Assembly: GCF_010550245.1 (NCBI RefSeq)
Contig: NZ_JAAGLU010000042.1
Span: forward strand, 32,913-96,912
Source of the DNA: Streptomyces sp. SID12501
Lineage (GTDB): Bacteria; Actinomycetota; Actinomycetes; Streptomycetales; Streptomycetaceae
Reading direction: 5' to 3'
Length of the DNA stretch: 64,000 nucleotides
In this document: positions 43,130 to 52,292 of the stretch, one piece after another
How positions within the stretch are numbered: position 1 is the first letter of the stretch
How the letters are laid out: each line of letters begins with the position of its first letter
Notes under the pieces: model-generated
Databases searched by the model: none
Told to the model about the DNA's origin: nothing
Seen by the model: only the letters and a program-made list of their open reading frames with translations
Made by a program: the position numbers and the translations under genes

Positions 43130-43959
43130 GCACCGCGCACGAGATCACGTCGCCGAGGACGATCGGCTCGGACCGTCCCGCGTCCGTCGCGTCCCCCGGC
43201 ATTCCGCTCCCCTGGGCCGCCGACCCGTACTCCGAGGCCCTGGCCACCGGTGGCGGGCCGCTCTTCCTCCGTCGCGCCGACGGATGGCTGCTGCCGCTGG
43301 AAGTGGAACGCTGGTGCGCCAGGGCCGACGCGGCGGACATGAACGTCCTGGAGCACTGTGAAGGGGCCGTACTCGATGTGGGATGCGGGCCTGGGCGGCT
43401 CGTCGCCGAACTCGCGTCCCGGGGCCTGCCCGCGCTCGGCATCGACGTCAGCGAAGCTGCCGTCGCCCGCACCGTGCGGCTCGGCGGCCAGGCGCTGCAA
43501 CGCTCGGTCTTCGAACCGCTCCCCGCCGAAGGGCGCTGGGACACCGTCCTTCTCATCGACGGCAACATCGGCATCGGCGGCGACCCGAGCGCCCTCCTGC
43601 GGCGGATGTCCCAACTCCTCCGTCAGGGCGGCCTCCTGATCACCGAGACCGTCCCCGACAGTGAGGTCGACGAACGCGTAACCGTCAACGTCGTCCGCAT
43701 CACCGCCGACGCTTGCGGGTCCGTCGGCCCGCCCTTCCCCTGGGCCCGCCTCGGCACCCCGGCGCTGCTCCGGACCGCGACGCACGCCGGCTGGCGCCCA
43801 GCGGGTCAGTGGACGACCGGCGGCCGGTCCTTCGTCGCCCTGCGCAACCGCGCCGACCGCAGCACGAGGGCCACCGCCGAGCCGCCGAACAGCACCGCCG
43901 TGATCAGCAGCCAGCGGGACAGGAACCCGTCGCCGGACAGGGTGGTGGCAGACCGGTAG
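43126..43959 (+). CDS. Class I SAM-dependent methyltransferase with read-through tail
   Basis: 277 residues. Motif I is VLDVGCGPGRLVAELASRG, then GIDVSEAAVA and LRQGGLLITETV. Family members normally end near GGRSFVALR. Here about 36 polar residues follow, coded opposite the end of the membrane protein gene, with a 154-base convergent overlap (43806-43959). The original stop was probably lost by a point mutation or frameshift. It is coupled to the preceding gene by ATGA. Confidence 0.88.
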   Translation: MSTAHEITSPRTIGSDRPASVASPGIPLPWAADPYSEALATGGGPLFLRRADGWLLPLEVERWCARADAADMNVLEHCEGAVLDVGCGPGRLVAELASRGLPALGIDVSEAAVARTVRLGGQALQRSVFEPLPAEGRWDTVLLIDGNIGIGGDPSALLRRMSQLLRQGGLLITETVPDSEVDERVTVNVVRITADACGSVGPPFPWARLGTPALLRTATHAGWRPAGQWTTGGRSFVALRNRADRSTRATAEPPNSTAVISSQRDRNPSPDRVVADR

Positions 43960-44297
43960 CGGTCCGCCACCTGCCCGCTGATCAGCGGAAACCAGATCAG
44001 CAGCAGAAGGCCGGAGAACGCCGCCGGGACGCGTACGAAGACGGTCCACTCCCGGCGGCCGAGCACGCCCAGAGCCCGGGTGACGACCCGGTCCACGCCT
44101 GCGTACAGAGGCACCAGCACCAGGTCGTGCACCAGCGCCGCGCCCACGAACCACAACGCGACCGAGAACCAGTCGTCCGCGAACAGTCGCACGCCCGCAT
44201 ACCCGGCGAGCGCGAACGAACAGGCCAGAAGCAGGAGTTGGAAGGGACTCCCCACGTACAGGCGCACCGGAAGCCGTCGCATCACAGGTCGTCGCAT
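43806..44297 (-). CDS. Four-helix integral membrane protein
   Basis: 163 residues with about four membrane helices (FQLLLLACSFALAGYAGV, FSVALWFVGAALVHDLVLVP, FSGLLLLIWFPLI, WLLITAVLFGGSAVALVL). A tandem 15-base repeat at its start makes MRRPVMRR. ATG 44297 overlaps the TGA of the molybdoenzyme gene by one base (TGATG), so it is its direct downstream partner, perhaps an accessory membrane subunit. No family recognised. Confidence 0.82.
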   Translation of the reverse strand: MRRPVMRRLPVRLYVGSPFQLLLLACSFALAGYAGVRLFADDWFSVALWFVGAALVHDLVLVPLYAGVDRVVTRALGVLGRREWTVFVRVPAAFSGLLLLIWFPLISGQVADRYRSATTLSGDGFLSRWLLITAVLFGGSAVALVLRSARLRRATKDRPPVVH

Positions 44298-45529
44298 CAC
44301 AGGTCTCCGAACGTCATCCGTGCCACCCACTTGGTGTTGAGCACCCCGGGCGCCGCGGGGACGATGATCCGCGCCGGGTAGCCGTGGTCCGGGGTCAGGG
44401 GCGCGCCGTTGACGTAGAGAGCCAGCAGGGAACGCGGGTCGCGCACCTGGTTGTCGCGCAGGGCGGCCCGCCGGAACGCCCCGTGCCGCTGGAGCGACTC
44501 CACCAGTACGTCGGGCGGCGCGTCGCTCTCGTAGCCGACGAGCGCCGCCAGATCCCGTAGGCGTACGCCCCGCCACGACTGGTCGGAGGTCGACCAGCCC
44601 TCCACGCAGGCGATGGGCAACGCGGCGCTGTGCAAAGGGAGTTGCAACAGTTCTGGCCGACTCAGCCGGACTGTCCGTCCGTGCCCCTCGACGACCAGCC
44701 GCCATGCCTCGTCACTCGTCTCCGTAATACTGATCCCACGCGACGCCGCCGTCTTGTTGATCTGGAAGCCGCCGGTGCCCGAACCCGGCTCGGGGCCACC
44801 GTGCGGCGCGAGCAGAGCGGTTTCCCGCAGTGGTCCGTCGAAGCTCCGGCCCGCCGTCGTGACCAGTAGGAGCAGGGAGCCGCCGCCGACGAATCCGAGG
44901 GCGCCGCGACGGGAGAAGGTGGGCGGGGCCGGGGTCGGGGAGACGAGTTCGCTCTCCTCCTCGCGCAGATGGCGCAGATTGCGCAGCGCCGCCGGCACTC
45001 GCAGCACCGCGTGCGTCACGAACGCCGCGAAGAACACCCAGGCCCCGTAGAAGTGCAACGGATAGAAGGAGCCGGGGAAGAGGTAGTCGAGCTGGACGTT
45101 CAGCACGCCTGTGGTCAACTCGAACAGCGCGCCCCCGACCAGCAGAAGCAGCGAGATCCGCTCCAGCGCGTGTGCGAGCGACCGCACGGGCGGGAGGGCG
45201 AACAGCCGGGGCAGGACCGACCACAGCTTCGCCAGCAGTACGGGGATCAGAGCGATGCCGAGGGTGACGTGGACGCCCTGGGTGAGCCGGTAGAGCCAGG
45301 GCGGGTCGGTCGGCCAGGCGAAGAGGTAGAAACCCAGCAGACCCTTGTCCGGGGTCTTGTCGTTCACCGGCGACAGGCCCGGGTTGTAGGCGGCGTACGA
45401 CACCAGGCCCGTCACGAAGAGCACCGTGATCCCGCCGAGCAGCACGATGCCGAGCACGGACGTGAACCATGGGCCGCGCAGCGGACTGCGCCAGAAACCG
45501 GGGGAGGTGGGGAGGAGTTGGTCGGGCAT
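44297..45529 (-). CDS. Membrane molybdopterin oxidoreductase fused to cytochrome-b-like helices
   Basis: 410 residues. The N-terminal part has four to five membrane helices resembling a cytochrome b561-type anchor, with His in LTQGVHVTLGIALIP and in YPLHFYGAWVFFAAFVTHAVL as possible heme ligands. A linker with a further hydrophobic span (RRGALGFVGGGSLLLLV) leads to a sulfite-oxidase-type molybdopterin domain with the Mo-binding Cys in IACVEGWSTSDQSW. Electrons could pass between the quinone pool and an outer-face molybdenum site. Confidence 0.9.
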   Translation of the reverse strand: MPDQLLPTSPGFWRSPLRGPWFTSVLGIVLLGGITVLFVTGLVSYAAYNPGLSPVNDKTPDKGLLGFYLFAWPTDPPWLYRLTQGVHVTLGIALIPVLLAKLWSVLPRLFALPPVRSLAHALERISLLLLVGGALFELTTGVLNVQLDYLFPGSFYPLHFYGAWVFFAAFVTHAVLRVPAALRNLRHLREEESELVSPTPAPPTFSRRGALGFVGGGSLLLLVTTAGRSFDGPLRETALLAPHGGPEPGSGTGGFQINKTAASRGISITETSDEAWRLVVEGHGRTVRLSRPELLQLPLHSAALPIACVEGWSTSDQSWRGVRLRDLAALVGYESDAPPDVLVESLQRHGAFRRAALRDNQVRDPRSLLALYVNGAPLTPDHGYPARIIVPAAPGVLNTKWVARMTFGDL

Positions 45530-45642
45530 GGTCCGACCGTAGGCCGGGACGGGCCGGGGGCAGGGCCCGCAACTCATGACGAAACGCTGACGTCCTGGCT
45601 CGCCGGAACCCTGTCCGGCCCTCCCCGGCCTAGCGTGCCGGT

Positions 45643-47001
45643 GTGAACCGCGATCATCTCCGCGACCTGTCCGCGGTCCTGACCGCAGCGCTGCTCGTCA
45701 CGACGGCCGCTGTGATCGGCACCGCCATCGAGCACCGTCATGGAACCCTTCATGTCAGTTGGCCACCCCTGTACGGTTACTGGGAGCCGCACGTCGGTCC
45801 CGGCACCCCCGCCGCGATCGTCGTCGCCGTCACCGTCGTCGCGTACGGGCCGCTCCTTGCCGCCCGGCTGCCCTGGCGCGCACTGCTGGTCACCGCTTGC
45901 GGCACCGCCACGGCGTGGACGTTCTCGCTTGCCATGGTCGACGGATGGCAGCGCGGCATCGTCCGGCGGCTGACGACCAGGTACGAGTACCTCCAGGTCA
46001 TCGACCCCGTCAACCGCTTCCACGACATCCCCGCCGTCCTGCGCGACTTCACCCACCACATCCTGTTCCACTCACCCGACGCCTGGCCCCCGCACGTCGC
46101 CGGGCATCCTCCCGGGGCCACCCTCACGTTCGTCCTCCTCGACCGGATCGGGCTGGGCGGCGGGGCCTGGGCGGGCGTCTGGTGCATCACCGTCGGGGCG
46201 ACAGCGGCGGTGGCGGTCCTCGTCACCGTGCGCGCGCTGTGCGGGGAGGCGCTCGCCCGCCGGGCCGCGCCCTTCCTGGTCCTGGCCCCGGCGGCCGTGT
46301 GGATGGGCACCTCGGCGGACGGGTACTTCGCGGCGGTCGCCGCCTGGGCCGTCGCCTTCCTCGCCCTCGCCCTCGCGGTCACCGGACACCGGCCACGGTC
46401 GTCGGGCCTGGCCTCCGGGCTCCTCTTCGGGCTCACCGCGTATCTCTCCTACGGGCTGACACTGTTCGCGGTGATCGTCGGCGTCGTCGTGCTGCTCGGC
46501 TCCCGACGGCTGCGCCCACTCGCGTACGCCCTCGCCGGACTCGTGGTCGTCCCGGCCGCGTTCACGTTCGCCGGTTTCAACTGGTGGGAGGCGTACCACC
46601 TGCTCGTCACGCGCTACTACCAGGGAGCCGGCGGTGTCCGCCCGTACGGCTACTGGGTGTGGGCGAACCTCGCGTGCACGGTTCTGGTGGTGGGTCCGGC
46701 GACGGTCGCAGGCCTGCGGCGGGCCGGCGCGGCTCCGGTCCGCGAGGGCTTCCGCGGTCGCCTGCGCACGATCGCCGACGCCCCGGAATCCCGGCTCGCC
46801 CTGCTCGTGTTCGCCGCGCTGCTCGCCCTGCTCACCGCCGACCTCTCGGGCATGAGCAAGGCGGAGACAGAGCGCATCTGGCTGCCGTTCGCCCTGTGGC
46901 TCCTCCCGGCCTGCGCGTTCCTGACCCGGCCCCGCGCCTGGCTCACCGCGCAGGCCGCTCTCGCCCTGCTCCTCAACCACCTGCTGCTGACGGGGTGGTG
47001 A
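45643..47001 (+). CDS. Polytopic membrane protein, glycosyltransferase-C-like
   Basis: 452 residues with about 11 hydrophobic helices. A large outer loop after the first helix contains WPPLYGYWEPHVGPG, and later VIDPVNRFHDIPAVLRDFTHHILFHSPDAWPPHVAGHPPG, which is typical of actinobacterial membrane mannosyl- or arabinosyltransferase-like proteins. A GT-C DxD or ExD motif is not obvious. It fits with the glycosyltransferases nearby. GTG 45643. Confidence 0.85.
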   Translation: MNRDHLRDLSAVLTAALLVTTAAVIGTAIEHRHGTLHVSWPPLYGYWEPHVGPGTPAAIVVAVTVVAYGPLLAARLPWRALLVTACGTATAWTFSLAMVDGWQRGIVRRLTTRYEYLQVIDPVNRFHDIPAVLRDFTHHILFHSPDAWPPHVAGHPPGATLTFVLLDRIGLGGGAWAGVWCITVGATAAVAVLVTVRALCGEALARRAAPFLVLAPAAVWMGTSADGYFAAVAAWAVAFLALALAVTGHRPRSSGLASGLLFGLTAYLSYGLTLFAVIVGVVVLLGSRRLRPLAYALAGLVVVPAAFTFAGFNWWEAYHLLVTRYYQGAGGVRPYGYWVWANLACTVLVVGPATVAGLRRAGAAPVREGFRGRLRTIADAPESRLALLVFAALLALLTADLSGMSKAETERIWLPFALWLLPACAFLTRPRAWLTAQAALALLLNHLLLTGW

Positions 47002-47124
47002 CGACCGAAGGCAGGGCTCCCCTTCGAGCCGCCACGGACGGACAGCGGTGCCAGGTTCTTACGAAACGCGGACGTCGGGCCGGCCGCGCCGCACCGAAGT
47101 GAGGCTGGTGGGAAGCTGGGGTGC

Positions 47125-47874
47125 ATGCAGCAGCCGCATGAATCCGCAGGTTCCGAGCTTGCTCCCCGTGGGCGGGGAGGCGCGATGCGCGTCCTCGTCG
47201 TGGATGACGACCCAACGGTCGCCGAGGTCGTCTCCGGCTATCTCGACCGAGCCGGGTACGACGTGGAACGAGCCGGTGACGGGCCCTCCGCACTTGTGCG
47301 GGCCGCCGCGAACCGACCGGACCTGGTGGTGCTCGACCTGATGCTTCCCGGCATGGACGGCCTGGAGGTGTGCCGCCGGATCCGGGCCCGTGGACCCGTG
47401 CCGGTCATCATGCTCACCGCCCGCGGCGACGAGGGCGACCGGATCCTGGGCCTCGAAGTGGGCGCCGACGACTACGTCACGAAGCCCTTCAGCCCCCGTG
47501 AGCTGGTGCTGCGCGTCGAGTCGGTACTGCGCCGGTCGCGGCCCACCGCGGCGACCCACCCGGTGCACGGGGCAGGCATCACCGTCGACCCGGCCGCCCG
47601 CCGCGCCACCAAGAACGGCGTCGAACTCAGTCTCACGCTGCGTGAGTTCGATCTCCTCGTCTTCCTCCTGCGCAACCACGGCCGCGCCTACAGCCGCGAA
47701 GAACTGATGCGTGAGGTGTGGGGCTGGGACTTCGGCGACCTGTCCACCGTCACCGTCCATGTCCGTCGACTGCGCGGCAAGGTGGAGGACGACCCGGCCA
47801 GCCCGCAGCTCATCCAGACGGTATGGGGAGTGGGCTACCGCTTCGATGCCACTCCGTTCGAGGAGGCGGTGTGA
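47125..47874 (+). CDS. OmpR-family response regulator
   Basis: 249 residues. The receiver domain has DDD (VLVVDDDPTV), the phospho-acceptor Asp in VVLDLMLPGMDG, Thr in MLTARG and Lys in YVTKPFSP. A winged-helix DNA-binding domain follows with LTLREFDLLVFLLRNHG and VTVHVRRLRGKVE. ATG 47125 gives 20 extra residues compared with ATG 47185, which fits the family better but has no obvious ribosome site. The end overlaps the kinase start (GTGA). Confidence 0.93.
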   Translation: MQQPHESAGSELAPRGRGGAMRVLVVDDDPTVAEVVSGYLDRAGYDVERAGDGPSALVRAAANRPDLVVLDLMLPGMDGLEVCRRIRARGPVPVIMLTARGDEGDRILGLEVGADDYVTKPFSPRELVLRVESVLRRSRPTAATHPVHGAGITVDPAARRATKNGVELSLTLREFDLLVFLLRNHGRAYSREELMREVWGWDFGDLSTVTVHVRRLRGKVEDDPASPQLIQTVWGVGYRFDATPFEEAV

Positions 47875-48989
47875 CCACCCGCGACCTTCTGCTGATCGCC
47901 CTGTTCGCCTTTCTCGGCGCCGTCGCGGCCGGGCTGCTCGGGGCCGGTGTCCTGTGGTTGATCCGGCGACGCTCGCTGACCACCTCCCTCGCCGTGGTCG
48001 CGGCCGTGGCCGTGACGGCCATGCTCGCGGGCACGCTGGCCGTGGCGAGGGCCATGTTCCTGTCCACGCACGATCTGACCGTCGTCACCATGGTCGTCGC
48101 GATGGCGGCAGTCGTCTCCCTGGCCGTCGCACTGCTGCTCGGCCGCTGGGTCGTCGCCGGCAGCAACGCGCTCACCGCGGCTGCCCGCTCCTTCGGCGAC
48201 GGCGGCCATTTCGCGGCTCCCGACGGGTCGTCCACCGCCGAACTCGCCGCCCTGAGCCGGGAGTTGGCCAGTACCAGTGCGAAGCTCGCCACATCCCGCG
48301 ACCGTGAGCGCGCCCTGGAGACATCGAGACGCGAACTGGTCGCGTGGATCTCGCACGACCTGCGCACCCCACTCGCCGGGCTGCGCGCCATGTCCGAGGC
48401 ACTGGAGGACGGCGTCGCCGCCGAACCCGAGCGCTACCTCCGCCAGATGCGCACGGAGGTCGAGCGTCTCAACGACATGGTGGGGGACCTGTTCGAGCTC
48501 TCCCGCATCCACGCCGGGGCGCTCGCCCTGTCTCCTTCGCGCATCTCCATGTACGACCTTGTCGGCGACGCCCTCGCGGGAGCGGACGCGCTCGCCCGGG
48601 AGCACGGTGTGTGGCTGATCGGCGATCGCATCGAACCGGTGCCGGTCGAGGTCGACGGCAAGGAGATGAGCAGGGTGTTGAGCAACCTGCTGGTCAACGC
48701 GATCCGCCGGACACCCTCGGACGGTACGGTCGCCGTCGCCGCCGAGCGTTCCCCCGACGGTGTCGTCGTGTCCGTCACCGACGGTTGCGGTGGCATCCCG
48801 GACGAGGACCTGCCGCGTGTCTTCGACACCGGCTGGCGCGGCACGCACGCCCGCACCCCTCCGGCCGGTGCCGGTCTCGGTCTCGCCATCGTCCGAGGCA
48901 TCGTCGAGGCACACCGCGGCCAGGCCGCCGTACGCAATGTGCCCGGCGGCTGTCGCTTCGAGGTGACTCTTCCCCTGGCCGAGGCCTGA
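47871..48989 (+). CDS. Sensor histidine kinase
   Basis: 372 residues. Two membrane helix pairs lie at the N-terminus without a sizeable outer sensor domain, followed by a HAMP-like stretch. The dimerisation domain contains phospho-His in VAWISHDLRTPLAGLRAM. The ATPase has N-box NLLVNAIRRTP, G1 DGCGGIPDEDL and G2 GAGLGLAIV. GTG 47871 overlaps the regulator stop. It probably senses membrane or redox state and controls the local envelope cluster; the target genes are inference. Confidence 0.93.
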   Translation: MTTRDLLLIALFAFLGAVAAGLLGAGVLWLIRRRSLTTSLAVVAAVAVTAMLAGTLAVARAMFLSTHDLTVVTMVVAMAAVVSLAVALLLGRWVVAGSNALTAAARSFGDGGHFAAPDGSSTAELAALSRELASTSAKLATSRDRERALETSRRELVAWISHDLRTPLAGLRAMSEALEDGVAAEPERYLRQMRTEVERLNDMVGDLFELSRIHAGALALSPSRISMYDLVGDALAGADALAREHGVWLIGDRIEPVPVEVDGKEMSRVLSNLLVNAIRRTPSDGTVAVAAERSPDGVVVSVTDGCGGIPDEDLPRVFDTGWRGTHARTPPAGAGLGLAIVRGIVEAHRGQAAVRNVPGGCRFEVTLPLAEA

Positions 48990-49108
48990 CCGAGGACCCG
49001 CCAGCTGTGGAAAGTACTGTCCGGCTGCTCAGGTCGGCCGCAGACGCACCCGGAGTCGACGCGGGAGACTGCCCGGCGCGTGACACGGTCGGCCACCGGT
49101 GCGTGGGA

Positions 49109-49738
49109 TCAGGTGCGAAGGAACGAACGTGGGGCAGACCGGCCGGCGGGTGCGGTCCTGCCCGTTCCCCGGATGAGCAGAGCGAAGCCCAGCGCGAATC
49201 CGAGCATCGTCCACACTCCGCGGGGCCAGAAGATGTGACTGTCCGTGAATGACCAGCCGGCCGCGAGGAGTACCACCGTGCCGGGGACGACCCGTGCGCC
49301 GTGCTTCGGGAAGAGCGCGACGGCGGTGGCCAGAACGGCAACGATGAGGGCGTACGCGCCGACCTGCCCGAGTGCCTCACCCATGTCGTAGAGCGGGTGT
49401 TTGATCACCCCCAGGCTCTCTGTCTCGGCGGAGTGTTCGACCGCGGTTCCGGCCGCGATGCCGGCCACCGCGTCGAGGCCCGTGTAGAAGGCCGCGTAGA
49501 CGAAGGCACCCACCCAGGCCAGCACCGTGGCGACGCCCGCCAGGTCGCGGCGTGGTCGGTGCCACAGGGGGATGATGAGGCCGATCGTCAGCAGTGGGAA
49601 AATCGGCAACAGGACAACGTGCAGCTGTATCCAGTCCGCCGCTGTCGACCTGGAGAGACCGTGAGGGTGTGCGATACCCGCGGTGGCGAGCGCAAGGGGC
49701 GCGGCGGTGGCGAGGGCGATCTTTCGGAGGGTCGGCAC
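49109..49738 (-). CDS. Polytopic membrane protein of unknown function
   Basis: 209 residues with five to six membrane helices (LHVVLLPIFPLLTIGLIIPL, VATVLAWVGAFVYAAFYTGL, VGAYALIVAVLATAVALF, VVPGTVVLLAAGWSF, WTMLGFALGFALLI). The first segment (LRKIALATAAPLALATAGIAH) may be a signal anchor, and HPHGLSRSTAADWIQLH provides several His. GTG 49738 is assumed. It converges with the sensor kinase. No family recognised. Confidence 0.78.
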   Translation of the reverse strand: MPTLRKIALATAAPLALATAGIAHPHGLSRSTAADWIQLHVVLLPIFPLLTIGLIIPLWHRPRRDLAGVATVLAWVGAFVYAAFYTGLDAVAGIAAGTAVEHSAETESLGVIKHPLYDMGEALGQVGAYALIVAVLATAVALFPKHGARVVPGTVVLLAAGWSFTDSHIFWPRGVWTMLGFALGFALLIRGTGRTAPAGRSAPRSFLRT

Positions 49739-49934
49739 GGTGCGATCGTAGGCACGTGACGATCCCCGGATCGGGGGAGAAATCGGGGGCGTAAGGGGTT
49801 CGTAAGATGCTGTGCCGGATCGCCGGGGCACGCTGCCCCGAGCAGGCGGGCGCCGGATCCCCCGGGAGAGCGGGGCGCCGGTCCACCCGTGGCCGCTGTC
49901 GCGGCATCGGCCGACGCTCCCGCTCACGCCACCC

Positions 49935-51074
49935 CTACGCCCCCGGATGCAGCCCGAGCACACCGGGCGTCGGGTCGCCCTTGACCTCGCCGAAGTACAG
50001 GGCGAAGGTCTGCTTCCAGCGCTCCACCTCGGCGCGGTCGGACATGAAGCGGGGGAATCCGTCCACGTGGGCGTCGGGGTACTCCCAGATCGGCTTCAGA
50101 CCTGCCGGGGGAGTGACGTCGGTGCGGACGGACCAGCCGTTGAAGGAGCCGTTCTGCATCTCCTTCGACAGCTGCCAGTTGAGGAACAGCTTGGCGGCCG
50201 TGGAGTTCTTCGCCTGTTTGAGGACGGCCATGCGCTGGCCCCAGGCCATGAACGGATGCCCGGCGCCGATGGCGAACGTCACGGGAGAAGTGCTGACCGC
50301 GGACCCCGCGGTGCCGACACCGATGACCTTCTGCCCGCCGAAGACGGCCTCGCCCGGGGAGTTGCTGCCGCGTGCGAACCGCACGTCCTGGGCGGCGAAC
50401 CTCGCCACCCAGTCCCAGCCGTACTTCCGCGCGTACAGCGTGAAGAGGTACAGCACCGCGTCGTCGTCGTGCGGGAAGGCGGAGGCGATCTTGCCCTTCC
50501 ACTTCGGGTCGACCAGGTCGCGCGGGGTGAGCGGCGTCTTCGAACCGACCGCCGCCGTGTCGTACATGAAGCTGAAGGCGATCGCGCCGGTGGCCACCCA
50601 CGCGCCCTGCGGGTCCTTGAACCTGTCGTAGACCTTCGAGAACCCGGCGGGCTTGTAGTGCAGCAGGCGGCCCTGCCCCTTCCAGCGGTCGAAGTCCTGA
50701 AGGGTCTGGAACTGCACGACGTCCGGCACGAGGGTGTCGGTGGCGAACTGGTTGTCGACACGGACGTCGTGGTACTTGCTGTAGTCGACGATCAGCGTCA
50801 GGTCGATGTCCGGGAAGCGGGCCTTGAAAGCCGCCTTGGTGCCGTCCTGCTGGGTGGGGGTGTCGCCGCCGGCGTAGACGACGAGCTTGCCGCCCTCCGC
50901 CAGAGCGGTCCGGTAGAGCTCGTCGAGGGTCCTGGTCTCCTCGCCCCGGGTGGTGCCGCGGGATGCGGCGGGGGAGGCGACGGCCTGGGTGGCGTTCGCG
51001 GCGACCGCGCCGACACCGAGGGCGGCGCCCGCTCCGGTAGCGAGGACATGTCGTCTGCTGAGGAAGCTGGACAT
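49935..51074 (-). CDS. Tat-exported ABC solute-binding protein (family 1, orphan)
   Basis: 379 residues. SRRHVLATGAGAALGVGAVA is a twin-arginine signal; no lipobox Cys is seen, so the mature protein would be free or anchored otherwise. The mature part has the periplasmic-binding fold of the Fe3+/putrescine-like branch (LVVYAGGDTPTQQDGTKAAF, DVVQFQTLQDFDRWKGQGRL, NGWSVRTDVTPP). No permease is adjacent on this strand. It reads away from the LacI gene and has a LacI-like site upstream, so it is probably induced with the rhamnoside importer. Confidence 0.88.
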   Translation of the reverse strand: MSSFLSRRHVLATGAGAALGVGAVAANATQAVASPAASRGTTRGEETRTLDELYRTALAEGGKLVVYAGGDTPTQQDGTKAAFKARFPDIDLTLIVDYSKYHDVRVDNQFATDTLVPDVVQFQTLQDFDRWKGQGRLLHYKPAGFSKVYDRFKDPQGAWVATGAIAFSFMYDTAAVGSKTPLTPRDLVDPKWKGKIASAFPHDDDAVLYLFTLYARKYGWDWVARFAAQDVRFARGSNSPGEAVFGGQKVIGVGTAGSAVSTSPVTFAIGAGHPFMAWGQRMAVLKQAKNSTAAKLFLNWQLSKEMQNGSFNGWSVRTDVTPPAGLKPIWEYPDAHVDGFPRFMSDRAEVERWKQTFALYFGEVKGDPTPGVLGLHPGA

Positions 51075-51209
51075 GCTGAGGAAGCCTCTCTGATGGGGGG
51101 TGGCGTGGTGAAGCAGCCCGGTACCTCGGAGATGGGCAGAGGCGTCGGGCGGCCTTCATCCTGCGCCGCCATCCATCGATGGGCAACGTTTTCCACGGGT
51201 GGAATCCCA

Positions 51210-51231
51210 CATTCAATCAAACGGTTGAATG
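51210..51231. promoter_or_regulatory. LacI-type operator upstream of the orphan binding protein
   Basis: CATTCAA (51210-51216) and TTGAATG (51225-51231) form a perfect 7-bp inverted repeat; an inner TCAA/TTGA pair surrounds a CG. The same ATTCAA and TTGAAT words make up the palindrome at 52583-52596. Confidence 0.6.
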
Positions 51232-51254
51232 CCCGTGCGGCTCGGGCCGGCGCG

Positions 51255-52292
51255 CTACTCCGGTGGCCGGTCCGTGGTCCGGCGCGGCACCAGGGTGGGG
51301 GACAGGCTGACCTGGTCCGTGGGTTTCTGCCGGTCGGCGAGCCGTTCCAGGAGCAGGCGGGCGGCGTTCCCGCCGATCTCGTGGCCCGCCTGGTCGACGC
51401 TGGTCAGCGAGATCGGGCCGAGCGCGGCGAAGGTGGTGTTGTCGTAGCCGGCCACCGAGATGTCGCCGGGAACGGCGAGGCCCGCTTCGCTGATCGCGGC
51501 CAGCACACCCATGGCCACGATGTCCGCGCCGGCGAATACGGCCGTGGGAACCCTGGGGCGGGCCAGCAGTTCCTGTGCGCCCCGGTAGCCGCCCTCCTGG
51601 GTGTAGCTGGTGGAGACCACGTCGATCCACTCCCCGAGCCCGAGCGCCCGCATGGCCTGCCGGTATCCGTCGGCGCGGCGGGCGTTGGGCATTTCCACGA
51701 GGCGTGTCGGGTCGGTCTCGTGATGCTCGATGTGGGCGATACGGCGATGCCCGAGACCTGCGAGATGACCGACGGCCAGGGATGCGCCCTCGACGTCGTC
51801 GTCGACCACCGTGTCGTACACCGGAGACGATCCGTGCCGGCCGACGACGACGGTCGGCACGGAGGAGGCGACCTGTTCCAGGTGGGCGCGGGGCGAGACG
51901 GGCGCGACCAGGATGAGGCCGTCCATGCCGCGGTCCAGCATCGCCTCGGTGACCCGCGCTTCCTCCTTCTCGCCGTTGCAGCCGGGGCCCAGAAGCACCT
52001 GGTACTCCGTGTCCCCCAGCCGGCCGGTGATGCCGTCGAGCACGTCGGGGAAGAAGGGATTCCGGATGTCGGGCAGCATCACGCCGATGGTGTACGTCTG
52101 CCCGCGGAGGCCTCTGGCTCCCGCGTGCGGCCGGTAGCCGAGTTCGTCCATCGCACGGCGCACCTTCGCGCGCATCTCGGGGCTGGCGCCGTACGCGTTG
52201 CGCAGCACCTTGGACACCGCGGTGGTGGACACCTGGGCGTGGTGTGCGACATCGACGATCGTGACGCGACGGCGTCGTGCTGGCGGCTCCAT
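51255..52292 (-). CDS. LacI-family transcriptional repressor
   Basis: 345 residues. The N-terminal helix-turn-helix and hinge read VTIVDVAHHAQVSTTAVSKV and the hinge helix LRGQTYTIGV, followed by the periplasmic-binding-type sugar domain (IGVMLPDIRNPFFPDVLDGI to VAGYDNTTFAALGPISLTSVDQ). ATG 52292 has AAGGA upstream. It stands divergent to the permease genes and upstream of the orphan binding protein. Likely inducer: a rhamnose-containing oligosaccharide. Confidence 0.94.
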   Translation of the reverse strand: MEPPARRRRVTIVDVAHHAQVSTTAVSKVLRNAYGASPEMRAKVRRAMDELGYRPHAGARGLRGQTYTIGVMLPDIRNPFFPDVLDGITGRLGDTEYQVLLGPGCNGEKEEARVTEAMLDRGMDGLILVAPVSPRAHLEQVASSVPTVVVGRHGSSPVYDTVVDDDVEGASLAVGHLAGLGHRRIAHIEHHETDPTRLVEMPNARRADGYRQAMRALGLGEWIDVVSTSYTQEGGYRGAQELLARPRVPTAVFAGADIVAMGVLAAISEAGLAVPGDISVAGYDNTTFAALGPISLTSVDQAGHEIGGNAARLLLERLADRQKPTDQVSLSPTLVPRRTTDRPPE

